From NCBI RefSeq assembly GCF_004565465.1, contig NZ_SRHY01000022.1:1-51568 (forward strand): 51,568 nt of DNA, in the 5' to 3' direction. Source of the stretch: Lentibacillus salicampi (lineage in GTDB: Bacteria > Bacillota > Bacilli > Bacillales > Amphibacillaceae). The translations under genes were made by a program, and so were the position numbers. Shown in pieces: positions 34,368 to 43,695 of the stretch (position 1 is the stretch's first letter; the number at the start of each line of letters is the position of its first letter). The notes beneath the pieces were generated by a model. The model was not told where the DNA came from and ran no database searches. It worked only from the letters and a program-made list of their open reading frames with translations.

Positions 34368-35015
34368 ATGAAAGTATTGGTAATAGGCGCAAATGGTGAA
34401 ATTGGACAACATGTCGTGAAACAAATACAAAATAGTGATGAACATACTGTGCGGGCAATGGTCCGGAAAGAGGAACAGGCAGAAGAGCTGAAGAAGAAAG
34501 GGATCGACGCCGTCATCGCGAACCTGGAAGGAAACAAACGGTCAATCGTAAAAGCAGCAAAGGGCTGTGACGCGGTCGTTTTCACGGCGGGCTCAGGTGG
34601 CAGTACCGGACCTGATAAAACGTTGCTCGTTGACCTGGATGGAGCTGTCAAATCAATCGAAGCGGCTGAAGAAGCAGGTGTAGACCGTTTCGTCATGGTA
34701 AGTGCCATGCAGGCGAACAATCGCGAAAACTGGAATGAAAAAATCCGGCATTATTATGTTGCTAAACACTATGCCGACAGAATGCTCGAGGCAAGCAATC
34801 TGAATTACACCATTGTGCGGCCGGGCGGACTGTTAAATGAAGTTGGAACAGGTGAAGTGCAGATAGCCGAAAACCTGGACGAGCGCGGTTCGATCCCACG
34901 TGAAGATGTCGCGAAAACAGTTGTGACCTCGTTGACAGAAGAGCACACGTATAAACGGGCGTTTGACTTGATTTCGGGCGAGACAGAAATTACGGATTCG
35001 CTGAGAAATCTTTAA
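34368..35015 (+). CDS. yhfK: NAD(P)-binding SDR-like oxidoreductase (YhfK)
   Basis: A 215-residue atypical short-chain dehydrogenase of the NmrA/Ycf39-like group. The dinucleotide loop is IGANGEIGQ (7-15), followed by VVFTAGSGGSTGPDKTLLVDLDGA, YYVAKHYAD (YxxxK-like) and IVRPGGLLNE. It is close over its full length to B. subtilis YhfK. ATG 34368 has GAAGGAG 8 nt upstream. Substrate unknown; members often act as redox or NADPH sensors. Terminator follows. Confidence 0.93.
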   Translation: MKVLVIGANGEIGQHVVKQIQNSDEHTVRAMVRKEEQAEELKKKGIDAVIANLEGNKRSIVKAAKGCDAVVFTAGSGGSTGPDKTLLVDLDGAVKSIEAAEEAGVDRFVMVSAMQANNRENWNEKIRHYYVAKHYADRMLEASNLNYTIVRPGGLLNEVGTGEVQIAENLDERGSIPREDVAKTVVTSLTEEHTYKRAFDLISGETEITDSLRNL

Positions 35016-35024
35016 TTGTTTGAT

Positions 35025-35057
35025 AACACCAGGAGCGGGTGCTTTTGGTGTTTTTGT
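35025..35057 (+). terminator. Terminator of yhfK
   Basis: AACACCA/TGGTGTT stem followed by TTTTG. Confidence 0.85.
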
Positions 35058-35113
35058 ATTTGGGATTTTAAATGTCGTAAAGCGTTGCATACTGAGATAT
35101 GAGGTGAAGGTAT

Positions 35114-36040
35114 ATGAATAAGAGGATCATCATTGATTGTGATCCTGGAATTGATGATGCAATGGCAATCATTATGGCCGCATCACATGTGAGTGATTTG
35201 CGAATAGAAGCGATCACAACGGTTTCCGGTAATGTCGGTGTTGATAAAAATACAAAAAATGCACTGCGCATATGCGACCTGATTGGGCTGCACGATGTCC
35301 CGGTGGCGATGGGCGCTAACCGGCCACTCGTCCGTCAACAATTAGTGGCTTCCGATGTACACGGAAAAAGCGGCCTGGACGGAACAGCTCTGCCGGAAGA
35401 GCCGGTTAAGAAACTGGCTGACGAGCATGCAGTGGATGTGCTCGTCGAGAAGTTAATGGCTTCTGAAGGGGACATCACGCTTGTGGCAATTGGTCCACTG
35501 ACAAATATTGCACTGGCCATTCGAAAAGAACCGCGTATCATTTTGAAAATCAGGGAAATCGCCTTGATGGGCGGGGGTACATACGGCAATCGTACGCCGG
35601 CAGCGGAATTTAATATTTATGCGGATGCAGAAGCGGCCCGCATGGTATTTGAAAGTGGCGTGGCGATTGCGATGTTCGGACTGGACGTGACACATCAGGC
35701 ATTGGCAACACTTGATAAACCAGATGAACTAAAAGGTATTGGCAATCCGGTTGCCACAGCAGTTTCCGATATGATCGCGTTTTACTCCGGCGCTTACCAA
35801 GGAAAGTTTGCAGGTGCAGCCCTGCATGACCCTTGCCCAGTCGCTTATCTAATTGATCCATCGATGTTTGAGCTGGAACATATACGGGTGGATGTGGAAA
35901 CAAAAGGTGAATTTACGTATGGCATGACTGTTGTTGATTTTAAAGGCGTAACGGACCGGAATCCGAATGTCCAATTTGCCCGCAAGCTGGATCAGGATAA
36001 ATTTTGGAAGCTGTTTATGGAAACGATCAAATCGTACTAA
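35114..36040 (+). CDS. Inosine-uridine-type nucleoside hydrolase
   Basis: A 308-residue enzyme that splits ribonucleosides into base and ribose. The N-terminal DCDPGIDDAMAI is the calcium-binding family signature. VAIGPLTNIALA and MGGGTYGNRTPAAEFNIYADAEAA complete the active site, and the C-terminal LHDPCPVAYLIDP holds the last metal Asp. ATG behind GAGGTGAAGGTAT. Sequence alone does not separate purine- from pyrimidine-specific members (RihA/B/C). Monocistronic. Confidence 0.94.
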   Translation: MNKRIIIDCDPGIDDAMAIIMAASHVSDLRIEAITTVSGNVGVDKNTKNALRICDLIGLHDVPVAMGANRPLVRQQLVASDVHGKSGLDGTALPEEPVKKLADEHAVDVLVEKLMASEGDITLVAIGPLTNIALAIRKEPRIILKIREIALMGGGTYGNRTPAAEFNIYADAEAARMVFESGVAIAMFGLDVTHQALATLDKPDELKGIGNPVATAVSDMIAFYSGAYQGKFAGAALHDPCPVAYLIDPSMFELEHIRVDVETKGEFTYGMTVVDFKGVTDRNPNVQFARKLDQDKFWKLFMETIKSY

Positions 36041-36211
36041 AGAGAAGACAGGAAAACCCGTCCGAAGCCAGAGACCAATCCAACTCGTGCGAAAAAGTGA
36101 TAGACGTACCTGAAAACAAATTTTAAACTTAAAGAGGCCGGCCATACATCGCTGGTTTTGCGCAGTGACCTAACAGCATTCTTTTGAATTGTAATCAAAT
36201 CGGGACACGAA

Positions 36212-36252
36212 AAGATGCATGAAATCAAAAAAATTGTGATTTCATGCATCTT
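36212..36252. terminator. Convergent 16-bp hairpin terminator
   Basis: Perfect 16-bp stem AAGATGCATGAAATCA/TGATTTCATGCATCTT with a 9-nt A/T loop between convergent genes. Serves both strands. Confidence 0.85.
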
Positions 36253-36298
36253 CTTCATATAACTTTCAATTCAGTAACAGAAGAGAGGTATTTTACAG

Positions 36299-37339
36299 TC
36301 AGTCCATATTCGCAATCCCTAAATCGGTATCGATTACACCGTGAATCGGCTCGGCAGCGACAGATTCACCTTTCAGCCAGTCGGCGAACTCAAACTCAAC
36401 CGGTTCCTGATTGCCACCCAAGGCAAACCACGCCTTCAGGTCTTTTGGAAAATAAGCAGCCGTATGAATCGTGCCAGCCCAGCTTTTATACAGATCGGAA
36501 AAGACGCCTTTATCCTTGTCATTCATGAGTCGGAAAGCATCCTGAGCTTTGATCCCGGTATTCGCCTCCTGCTCGATGATTGCCATGCGGCGCTTTGAGT
36601 CGTCCAAATGATGGCGGTTTTCATGCTGGAGGAGTTCAAAATGATTTGTGCAAATATTGGATGGCCGCACTTCCACTGATCGTGGCGATGCTTCAATCAC
36701 ATATGTCTGTTCATGCTGGTCCAATACCACATAACTGAACGACCCGCGATGGGGGACTTCTTTCAACAGCTGCATTGCATCATCAACGGTGGCACACGTT
36801 TCCAGAATCATCCTTCCGATCATATATGGAATAAACCCATCACCAGGCTTGCGGCGCTGCATGAAGTTATAGCCCATCGCCAGGCCCTTTTCGTTCATGC
36901 CGTCCATACGTCCGGTGATCCGTGATGCTGGCCCAATGATGGCATAGCCCTGGTCAGACGGCTGGAAAAGACTGTAGCGCCCGTCATAGGTGAGCGGGTG
37001 ATAATCATAATTGCGCACCATAAAGTCACCGCCTGTCAAAATGGAGCAGCCGCCCGGTTTTGCATTCACACGGTAATGGCCGAAATCACGCAGTACATCC
37101 TCCATCGGCATTTTCAGTGCATCACCGAGCCCCACCAATTCATCCCAAATGCCAGGAGCAAATCGCATAAAGGCATTTTTGGCCTCCTGTTCATCAATTT
37201 TGAAACGTGGCTGCCGGATGCGCCAGTTGCCCTGACGGTTATGCAGCACAGCGGAACCCTGCAGCATGAGCCCTTGCTTATAGCCAAAATCATAATGGCT
37301 GCCGCGAAATTGAGCGATATCCACATGTATGTTGGTCAT
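36299..37339 (-). CDS. C45 family autoproteolytic acyltransferase/hydrolase
   Basis: A 346-residue Ntn hydrolase of the acyl-CoA:6-aminopenicillanate acyltransferase type (peptidase C45). The chain is expected to cleave itself before the nucleophile Cys98 in KPGGCSILTG. The mature part opens with VRNYDYHPLTYDGRYSLFQP; GRMDGMNEKGLAMGYNF is the conserved beta sheet segment, and VIEASPRSVEVR and CTNHF are family marks. ATG 37339 follows AAAAAGGATGAATGTC. Paralogous to 41822-42859 but on the other strand and alone. Substrate unknown; amide or peptide hydrolysis likely. Confidence 0.88.
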   Translation of the reverse strand: MTNIHVDIAQFRGSHYDFGYKQGLMLQGSAVLHNRQGNWRIRQPRFKIDEQEAKNAFMRFAPGIWDELVGLGDALKMPMEDVLRDFGHYRVNAKPGGCSILTGGDFMVRNYDYHPLTYDGRYSLFQPSDQGYAIIGPASRITGRMDGMNEKGLAMGYNFMQRRKPGDGFIPYMIGRMILETCATVDDAMQLLKEVPHRGSFSYVVLDQHEQTYVIEASPRSVEVRPSNICTNHFELLQHENRHHLDDSKRRMAIIEQEANTGIKAQDAFRLMNDKDKGVFSDLYKSWAGTIHTAAYFPKDLKAWFALGGNQEPVEFEFADWLKGESVAAEPIHGVIDTDLGIANMD

Positions 37340-37637
37340 GACATTCATCCTTTTTCTCAAACTGATTCCATTTTACGTCAGCTGTCATAAAATTAAAATC
37401 ATGAGAATTCAGAAAGCCATTGAAAACTTTCTATTTTGACTTAAAATAATAGGGAGAGCATGCGTTTTGAAGAAAGGTTTATCAGGAGCCGGATGAAACA
37501 AATGTGTAAAAAGTTTACGTTAATATATTATCAATAAACACCTAAAATCAATTTTTTTAATCGATTTTAGAGCGGGGGGATACTTGTACCACCCTGAAAT
37601 GTCAATTTGTTGAAGGCTTGGAAAAGGAGAAGAGAAA

Positions 37638-37979
37638 ATGCCAACTTATCATAAACTTGTTCGGGACAAGATTCCGGAAATCATCGAAAGAAATGGGGAG
37701 ACATGCAAGGTTAAAAGGCTTGATCAATCAACGTATCTCCAGGAATTAAAAACAAAATTAAAAGAAGAAGTACATGAGTATTTACAAGCAGAAAACGATG
37801 AATCAGCGGTTGAAGAACTTTCTGATGTTCTGGAAATCATACATGCCTTATCAGCCATTCATGGAAAAGGATTCAGAGCTGTAGAAGCAGCAAGAAAAAA
37901 GAAATTTACCGAACGAGGCGGATTTCAGGAAAAGGTTTACCTGATTGAAGTTGATAATGACGAACATAATTTTAGCTAA
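37638..37979 (+). CDS. MazG-like nucleoside triphosphate pyrophosphohydrolase
   Basis: A 113-residue all-alpha NTP pyrophosphohydrolase. KLVRDKIPEII at the start, then the metal-binding pair LKEEVHEYL (ExxE) and EELSDVLEIIHAL (ExxD), ending with FTERGGFQEKVYL, typical of phosphoribosyl-ATP pyrophosphohydrolase-like house-cleaning enzymes. ATG behind AAAGGAGAAGAGAAA. A weak CTAAAATC/GATTTTAG stem lies at 37542-37570 upstream. Just upstream of the Phd-Uma2 gene (36 bp) and possibly co-transcribed. Confidence 0.9.
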   Translation: MPTYHKLVRDKIPEIIERNGETCKVKRLDQSTYLQELKTKLKEEVHEYLQAENDESAVEELSDVLEIIHALSAIHGKGFRAVEAARKKKFTERGGFQEKVYLIEVDNDEHNFS

Positions 37980-38015
37980 TTAAGGACTGCGCTATTAGCT
38001 AAGGATGTGTTTGAA

Positions 38016-38736
38016 ATGCGAGTGCCTTCAACCAAAATGCAAAATAATTTTGGGAAATACTTGAAGTTCGTGGAAGCCGGTGAGGAAATCATTGTAACGA
38101 AAAGCGGAAAAGATGCGGCGGAAATCCTGCCTTGTCCTGATACAGAATCTGTCAGAGAAGAGCAGCCGGAATACCGATCTTCGGGTGATTGGGTGACGTA
38201 TGCGGAATTTCTGGAATTGACGGAGACATCGGAACAGCGATTTGAATTAATTGACGGTGTCATCTACAACCCGGCATCTCCTTCCTATAAGCACCAGCAT
38301 GCGGTTGGTGAGCTATATGCCGCATTCCATAACTGGTTTAAAGGGAAAAGTTGTGAGCCGCTCACTTCCCCGTTTGATGTAACGTTCGTTAAGGAGGAAA
38401 ACAACATCAATGTGGTCCAGCCGGATATTCTCGTCATCTGTGACAAGGACCATCTGGATGAGAAAGGCAAATATAAGGGTGCGCCAACGCTTGTGGTGGA
38501 AGTCTTATCACCTTCCACAAGAAGTAAGGATATGCTGACAAAGCTTGATTTATATAAAACAGTGCGGTGTCTGTGAATATTGGCTTGTCGACCCAATCAA
38601 CGAGCAGATTATGATTTACGTGCTGAAGGACAATGACATTGCGGGCACCAAAGTCTATTCAAAAAGTGCCCATCAGACAGTTCGTTCCGTTATATTTGAA
38701 GGATTGGAAGCGGATTTGCAGGATGTTTTCGCTTGA
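38016..38736 (+). pseudogene. Phd/YefM-Uma2 fusion endonuclease, frameshifted
   Basis: Residues 1-~45 (MRVPSTKMQNNFGKYLKFVE, then EEIIVTKSGKDAAEIL) are a Phd/YefM antitoxin-type DNA-binding domain. Residues ~65 onward are a Uma2 PD-(D/E)XK nuclease: EQRFELIDGVIYN, QPDILVICD, PTLVVEVLSPSTR. The frame breaks at the A4 run 38556-38559. Dropping one A restores LDLYKQCGVCEYWLVDP and a frame to 38736. Without correction the protein ends at 187 residues (38576), after the catalytic core but without the last strands. Real mutation or sequence error. Confidence 0.82.
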
Positions 38737-39111
38737 TTGTTAAAGAACGAAATCGAGCAGGTCACAGCTGACTTATTCGAGACTGCTTGCCTGTAAGGAT
38801 CGCTTGCGGGATTTGGCATGATTTACGAACAGGGACCTGCCACCTATTCATCAACTGAGCAATTTAAATCACACGATAAATGTTTACAATCAAGGAGTGG
38901 CGGCGCCGTATATTTCCTTCGCTTAGGTAGCGTATGATTCATCTTCAGGACTGGCTACTTTACTTGCTGTCCAACCCTTCCCATCCTTCCCGACTTTTTT
39001 GTGAAAAAACGCCATTTACTCTGTCCATGTAAATAGTTATATTTCTGTAAATCTGGCATTTTTGCTATACTGGGTAGCATTGAATGACAACAAATGGGGT
39101 GACCTTGATTG
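38737..39111. other. Intergenic region, promoter of LrgAB-type operon
   Basis: No gene in 375 bp. A possible promoter TTCTGT (39043-39048), 17-nt spacer, TATACT (39066-39071) leads into GGGGTGA at 39096. No terminator or dyad of note. Confidence 0.45.
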
Positions 39112-39486
39112 GTGAATGCTATGAAAACAGGCCTTCATATTGGCGTGTTGTACGGTATATATATAATGGGAACTTGGATTCAGCAATTATTTAATCTATT
39201 TATTCCGGGAAGTGTCATCGGTTTGATTCTTCTGTTTATCCTGCTCATGACAGGTATCATTAAGGCTCCCTGGGTGGAGGATGGCGCACGATTTTTTATT
39301 AAGCATTTGGCGTTGTTTTTCATTCCTGCAACGGTTGGTGTTATCAATTATCTGGATTTGTTTTCAGGGGGAGGCCTGTTACTCGTATTTATTGGCCTTG
39401 TAAGTACCTTAATGGTGATGGTCTCTGCGGGGAGTGTGAGTCAATTACTGATCAAGTCTAAAGAAAGGAGTCATGGGAATGAGTAA
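39112..39486 (+). CDS. CidA/LrgA family holin-like membrane protein
   Basis: A 124-residue protein with four membrane helices, IPGSVIGLILLFILL (family PGxxxG signature, ~30-45) and FFIPATVGVINYLDLF. Partner of the next gene. The family forms heteromeric membrane complexes proposed as holin/antiholin controls of murein hydrolases; in B. subtilis one such pair (PftAB) takes up pyruvate. Start GTG 39112, 9 nt after GGGGTGA. No LytTR or LytS regulator is adjacent. Overlaps the next gene by 8 bp. Confidence 0.9.
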   Translation: MNAMKTGLHIGVLYGIYIMGTWIQQLFNLFIPGSVIGLILLFILLMTGIIKAPWVEDGARFFIKHLALFFIPATVGVINYLDLFSGGGLLLVFIGLVSTLMVMVSAGSVSQLLIKSKERSHGNE

Positions 39487-40168
39487 TCTTATCATTGGCT
39501 TAACTGCAGTGATTGGGACGATTATCTGCTATTTCATTGGGCTGAAGATTTACCAGCAATGGCGTTATACGTTTCTGGCTCCGGTTATTATCGCTACATT
39601 GATACTCGTTTTGAGTTTGCTCTTCTTTCAGATTCCATATGAGACGTATATGATTGGCGGTGGGTGGATTAACCATCTTCTCGGACCTGCTGTAGTCGCT
39701 TTGGCTTATCCTTTGTATGAACATCGGGATACGATGAAACAGCTGACTTTTCCGATTCTGACAGGAACTGTTATCGGTGCAGTAATCGGCATTTCCAGTG
39801 GCATTCTGCTAAGCAAATGGTGGGGTGTGAGCGAGGAAGTGATCTATTCGCTTATACCAAAGAATTCAACCACGCCAGTTGCAATGGAAGTGGCATCCGG
39901 TATGGGAGGAGTTGAGTCATTGGCTGCTGTGTTTGTCATGATTGCAGGCATTGGCGGTTCCATGCTAAGTTCGTTTGTTCTTAAATTTACCCGTATCTAT
40001 CATTATACCGGCACCGGAGTCGGTCTCGGAAGTGCGAGCCATGCTATTGGGACCGCCATTGCCATGGAGCGTGATTCGTTCGAGGGTTCGGTGAGTACCA
40101 TCGCAATGGTAGTGAGTGCGATGGTGGTATCGGTGATTGCTCCATTGTTTGCTGGGTGGTGGGTGTAG
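39479..40168 (+). CDS. LrgB/CidB family membrane protein
   Basis: A 229-residue protein with six to seven helices. GPAVVALAYPLYEHR, SLIPKNSTTPVAMEVASGMGG and GVGLGSASHAIGTA are the conserved LrgB blocks. ATG 39479 has AAAGGAG 8 nt upstream inside the end of the LrgA-type gene. Works with it as a complex: antiholin-like or pyruvate-uptake role. Assignment to the Cid, Lrg or Pft branch is not possible from sequence reading alone. Confidence 0.93.
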   Translation: MSNLIIGLTAVIGTIICYFIGLKIYQQWRYTFLAPVIIATLILVLSLLFFQIPYETYMIGGGWINHLLGPAVVALAYPLYEHRDTMKQLTFPILTGTVIGAVIGISSGILLSKWWGVSEEVIYSLIPKNSTTPVAMEVASGMGGVESLAAVFVMIAGIGGSMLSSFVLKFTRIYHYTGTGVGLGSASHAIGTAIAMERDSFEGSVSTIAMVVSAMVVSVIAPLFAGWWV

Positions 40169-40267
40169 GATATTGTGACGCAATAAATCCAGCATGGAGT
40201 GAATCTTTAACCCGTACATGGGGGAATAGACTGCGGTGAACGGGATGGAAGCACAAAAGGAATGATT

Positions 40268-40363
40268 ATGTTAAAAGAAGCCGTTCATGTTGCTGTGCCA
40301 ACAGCGTTTTTTGATGATGAAGGTCCCGCTTGGTGTGTGCAGGCATCCGATTGGGAATTGTAA
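40268..40363 (+). CDS. Small ORF, 31 aa
   Basis: ATG with AAAAGGAATGATT gives a 31-codon frame (MLKEAVHVAVPTAFFDDEG onward). The first half resembles the start of dihydrodipicolinate synthase-like aldolases (HVAVPTxFF), so it may be the N-terminal relic of one. It ends in a GC-rich hairpin. Confidence 0.35.
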   Translation: MLKEAVHVAVPTAFFDDEGPAWCVQASDWEL

Positions 40364-40394
40364 ATAGGGGGAGGAGGGCCCCCTCTCCCCCTAT
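40364..40394. terminator. GC-rich convergent hairpin
   Basis: TAGGGGGAG/CTCCCCCTA with an inner AGGG/CCCT pairing, overlapping the stop codon of the minus-strand trans-sulfuration gene. Likely shared terminator or transcription barrier. Confidence 0.6.
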
Positions 40395-41518
40395 CCCAGT
40401 GCCTGCGCTAAATCCTCTTTGAGATCATCCACGTGTTCGAGTCCGATCGACAGCCGCAGGAGATTAGGTGGTGCAGTTGTTGTACTGCCTTCAACGGAAG
40501 CACGGTGTTCAATCAAACTGTGTGTTCCACCCAGGCTTGTCGCGCGAATCAGCAGTTGGACCTTTGCCGCAACAGTCATTGCTTCACGCTCGCCACCCTT
40601 TACCTGAAACGACAGCATGCCGCCGAATGAATCCATTTGACGTGCTGCAATAGCGTATCCCGGATTGTCAGCAAGACCAGGGTAATGGACGGCTTCGACC
40701 TTTGGGTGCTGATTTAAAAAGTCTGCAATAGCTGCTGCATTGGAACAGTGGGTTGCCATACGTGGGGCGAGTGATTGCACGCCTCTTAGTGCAAGCCAAC
40801 AGTCGAATGGAGAAGGCACAGCTCCCTTTGCATGCTGCCAGGCGCGGAGGTTGGCTAGCATCTGGCTATCGGATTTTGCGATAACTGCGCCAATCATGAG
40901 ATCACTATGACCGCCAATATATTTCGTCGCGGCATGTATCGAAAAATCAACGCCAAGGGAGAGCGGCCGCTGTAAAATCGGCGTTGCCCACGTATTGTCA
41001 ACAACGGTATAAGCCCCGGCCTGCTGAACTATCCCGGCAATTGCTGCAATATCAGTAACCTTCACAAGCGGATTCGATGGTGTCTCAATCCATACCAATC
41101 CAGTCGGTGCCTTTTTCACCACCTTTTCAACTTGATTAAGATCGGTCATATCAACAACATCAATATCAAAATTGATGCCGATGTCTGTATCTGACAGAAG
41201 CGAACGAATCCCGTAATACATATCATTTGGCATAATGACCCGTCGTGGTTTATCGGCAGGAAGTGCTTCAATCACAGACGAGATAGCGGCCATCCCTGAA
41301 GCAAACGTGACACAATCATGTCCATCCTCAAGGGATGTAAGGCAATGCTCCAAAGCCTGGCGATTCGGGTTGTTTTCCCGGCTATAGATAAATTCATTTG
41401 GATAAGTGCCATCCTCAGCTCTCTCAAATGTGGTTGAGAGATGGATTGGCATGGTCACGGCGCTCGTCGTTCTATCCACTGAACGACCGGCGTGAATGGC
41501 TTTCGTTTCAAAACTCAT
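40391..41518 (-). CDS. Trans-sulfuration PLP enzyme (cystathionine gamma-synthase/lyase type)
   Basis: A 375-residue fold-type I PLP enzyme of the Cys/Met metabolism family. ETKAIHAGRSVDRTTSAVTM is the usual opening, YSRENNPNRQALE the substrate-phosphate loop, FASGMAAIS the PLP phosphate loop and HAATKYIGGHSDLMIG carries the Schiff-base Lys. The C-terminal LRLSIGLEHVDDL is typical. ATG 41518 follows GGGGAATATCG; longer starts have no site. Synthase, beta-lyase and gamma-lyase cannot be separated here. No SAM riboswitch or T-box was seen upstream. Confidence 0.92.
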   Translation of the reverse strand: MSFETKAIHAGRSVDRTTSAVTMPIHLSTTFERAEDGTYPNEFIYSRENNPNRQALEHCLTSLEDGHDCVTFASGMAAISSVIEALPADKPRRVIMPNDMYYGIRSLLSDTDIGINFDIDVVDMTDLNQVEKVVKKAPTGLVWIETPSNPLVKVTDIAAIAGIVQQAGAYTVVDNTWATPILQRPLSLGVDFSIHAATKYIGGHSDLMIGAVIAKSDSQMLANLRAWQHAKGAVPSPFDCWLALRGVQSLAPRMATHCSNAAAIADFLNQHPKVEAVHYPGLADNPGYAIAARQMDSFGGMLSFQVKGGEREAMTVAAKVQLLIRATSLGGTHSLIEHRASVEGSTTTAPPNLLRLSIGLEHVDDLKEDLAQALG

Positions 41519-41739
41519 CGATATTCCCCGCTTTCGAAAGTGATTGATAAAATATGTCCGGATAGTGGTGATAACTCCTGACTTAAACAATAACCCCCAT
41601 GATGCAGTGTGCAACCCTGAAGGCAATTGAACACGGCCGTCAGTGCAATGCGCTGGCGGTCATTTGTTTATGGATAGTATAAGGGATTTTGCAAGAAATG
41701 AACACAGTTAAGCATGGCTGATCAAAAATATACTGAATG

Positions 41740-41769
41740 TTCACTCAGGTAAATGCTATGTGGTATAAT
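41740..41769 (+). promoter_or_regulatory. Promoter of C45-coaW operon
   Basis: TTCACT, 18-nt spacer, TATAAT, then a ~45-nt leader with AAAGGGGGG before ATG 41822. No dyad noticed. Confidence 0.6.
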
Positions 41770-41821
41770 GACAATTAGAAAAACAGAATCTTATAGCATA
41801 TTTTAACAAAGGGGGGCCGGG

Positions 41822-42859
41822 ATGTCTGATTTCAATGTGACTATTTTTCAGTATAGAGGAAATTCGTATCAAACAGGAGTTAAATTAGGTCAGCAGGTGA
41901 GGGGCACCCGAATCCCGCGATTGTTCGAAACGATTACCCGCCCGGCAATTGATACGGACAATATGAAGGCGATTTACCAATCATTTGCGCCACATTTGCT
42001 GGAGGAATTGGAGGGGCTCACGGACGGATTGAATATTCCATGGGACAAAGCGGCCGCATTATTTGGCGGATACGATGTGCCAAGACCTGCAGCATTGGGC
42101 TGTTCGGCCATGCTCACGGATAGTTATTATGTAAGGAATTATGATTTTTCGCCCGATCTTTATGATGGTTACTTCAGCCTGCTGCAGCCGGAAGAGGCCT
42201 TTGCGTCTGCGGGGTACAATCTGCAGGTGCTCGGCAGACATGATGGTGTTAATCAGCACGGGCTTGTCGCCGGGCTGCATTTTGTGAGCAACAATGGCTA
42301 TACGACAGGTTTATCGGCTTGGACGGCCATCCGGATGGTACTGGATACATGTGCAACGGTGTCTGAGGCGATCGATATACTGCGGGAAATACCGCATGCT
42401 GCCTGCTATAATTTTTCTGTGGGGGATAAAGATGGTCATGCTGCCGTTGTGGAAGCGAGCCCTGATAAGGTTGAAGTCCGGCGTGCCCCAACGTTATTAA
42501 CGTGCACGAATCATTTTCAGGAAGAATCCCTTCAATATCAAAACAGGCCTGACCTTACGAACTCTGTTGACCGGCATATCTATATACAATCGATGGGAGA
42601 AAAAAAGTTGACCCAAAGGCAAGCGTTTGATCATTTTCATGACAAGGCTTCACCGCTTTTCTATACTGACTATGAGGAGATGTTCGGCACACTGCATACC
42701 TTTTCCTACAGTTATGAGGATGCAAGGCTATTGACGGCGATCGCCGGGAGTGATCAAGTGCTGGATATTAATTTTGATGAATGGGTGTCCGGGAAAAATA
42801 TCGCTAAAAATAAAATGCAGGGAATAATTGCGCAATCTGTAAATTTAAGGGGATTATAA
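41822..42859 (+). CDS. C45 family autoproteolytic acyltransferase/hydrolase, coaW partner
   Basis: A 345-residue Ntn hydrolase of peptidase family C45, paralogue of 36299-37339. The predicted self-cleavage site and nucleophile are Cys94 in AALGCSAMLTD; VRNYDFSPDLYDGYFSLLQP and GRHDGVNQHGLVAGLHFV follow, then VVEASPDKVEVR and CTNHF. ATG behind AAAGGGGGGCCGGG. Only 2 bp separate its stop from the pantothenate kinase start, whose ribosome site lies inside this gene, so the two are made together. A role in releasing or acylating pantothenate- or pantetheine-like amides is a hypothesis from context only. Confidence 0.88.
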   Translation: MSDFNVTIFQYRGNSYQTGVKLGQQVRGTRIPRLFETITRPAIDTDNMKAIYQSFAPHLLEELEGLTDGLNIPWDKAAALFGGYDVPRPAALGCSAMLTDSYYVRNYDFSPDLYDGYFSLLQPEEAFASAGYNLQVLGRHDGVNQHGLVAGLHFVSNNGYTTGLSAWTAIRMVLDTCATVSEAIDILREIPHAACYNFSVGDKDGHAAVVEASPDKVEVRRAPTLLTCTNHFQEESLQYQNRPDLTNSVDRHIYIQSMGEKKLTQRQAFDHFHDKASPLFYTDYEEMFGTLHTFSYSYEDARLLTAIAGSDQVLDINFDEWVSGKNIAKNKMQGIIAQSVNLRGL

Positions 42860-42861
42860 TC

Positions 42862-43695
42862 ATGAAGCCAACCAAAATAGGTATCGATGCTGGCGGAACG
42901 CTTATAAAAATTTCCTATCTGGAAGAGGAAACAATCCGTTACCGCTCATTTCAGACACAGCACATTGGTGAGGCTGCCTCGTGGGTTAACGATCACTTTA
43001 GAAATCCGAAGATATGTTTAACCGGCGGGAAGAGTCAGGTATTTGCCGAAGAACTGGATGTATCTACACATTCCGTGCTCGAATTTGAGGCCACCACACG
43101 GGGGATCACCTATCTGGCAGATGAGGATGGGCATTCGCTTGGGAGTCACTTTTTATTTGTAAATATCGGTACAGGGACATCCATGCATTATGTTAAAAAT
43201 GGCACACAGGAGCGGGTTGGCGGATCCGGTATCGGCGGCGGAACGCTCATGGGGCTCGCGTATCTGACCACTGGCATGACGGATTATGATGAGATTGTGC
43301 GACTTGCCGGCATTGGTAATCGGGGAAATGTGGATCTGAAAGTGAAGGATATTTTTGAAGGTGCGGTGCCACCGATTTCCGGAGATTTGACCGCCAGTAA
43401 CCTCGGAAAAACAGCATTCATGATGCAGAATCCTCCAACACAACAGGATACACTGGCATCTATTATCGGTTTGATCGGTGAAGTGATTGTCACGATCAGC
43501 AGTCAGATGGCGGCCCATTATAATGCCGATTCAATCGTCTATGTCGGTTCATCATTCCGTGACAATCCGATCATAAGGGAGATTATTGAAACATATGCCT
43601 GGATGATTGGGAAAAAGCCGGTATTTTTGCAGCATGGTGACTATAGCGGTGCGGTTGGTGCGCTCCTGGCTGTTGATGAGGGTGTGATTGAATGA
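42862..43695 (+). CDS. coaW: Type II pantothenate kinase
   Basis: A 277-residue kinase of the ASKHA fold that makes 4'-phosphopantothenate, the first step to CoA. It belongs to the staphylococcal/bacillar type II form, which is insensitive to CoA feedback. GIDAGGTLIKI (phosphate 1 loop), EFEATTRGI with the catalytic Glu, NIGTGTSMH (phosphate 2), GGSGIGGGTLMGL and VYVGSSFRDNP (adenosine loop). ATG with AAGGGGATTATAATC. Overlaps the following 49-codon ORF by 4 bp. Coupled to the upstream C45 protein. Confidence 0.94.
   Translation: MKPTKIGIDAGGTLIKISYLEEETIRYRSFQTQHIGEAASWVNDHFRNPKICLTGGKSQVFAEELDVSTHSVLEFEATTRGITYLADEDGHSLGSHFLFVNIGTGTSMHYVKNGTQERVGGSGIGGGTLMGLAYLTTGMTDYDEIVRLAGIGNRGNVDLKVKDIFEGAVPPISGDLTASNLGKTAFMMQNPPTQQDTLASIIGLIGEVIVTISSQMAAHYNADSIVYVGSSFRDNPIIREIIETYAWMIGKKPVFLQHGDYSGAVGALLAVDEGVIE

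Noticed and set aside
41519..41700. SAM riboswitch or T-box upstream of the trans-sulfuration gene
   Set aside because: The minus-strand leader lacks the conserved SAM-box and T-box sequences.
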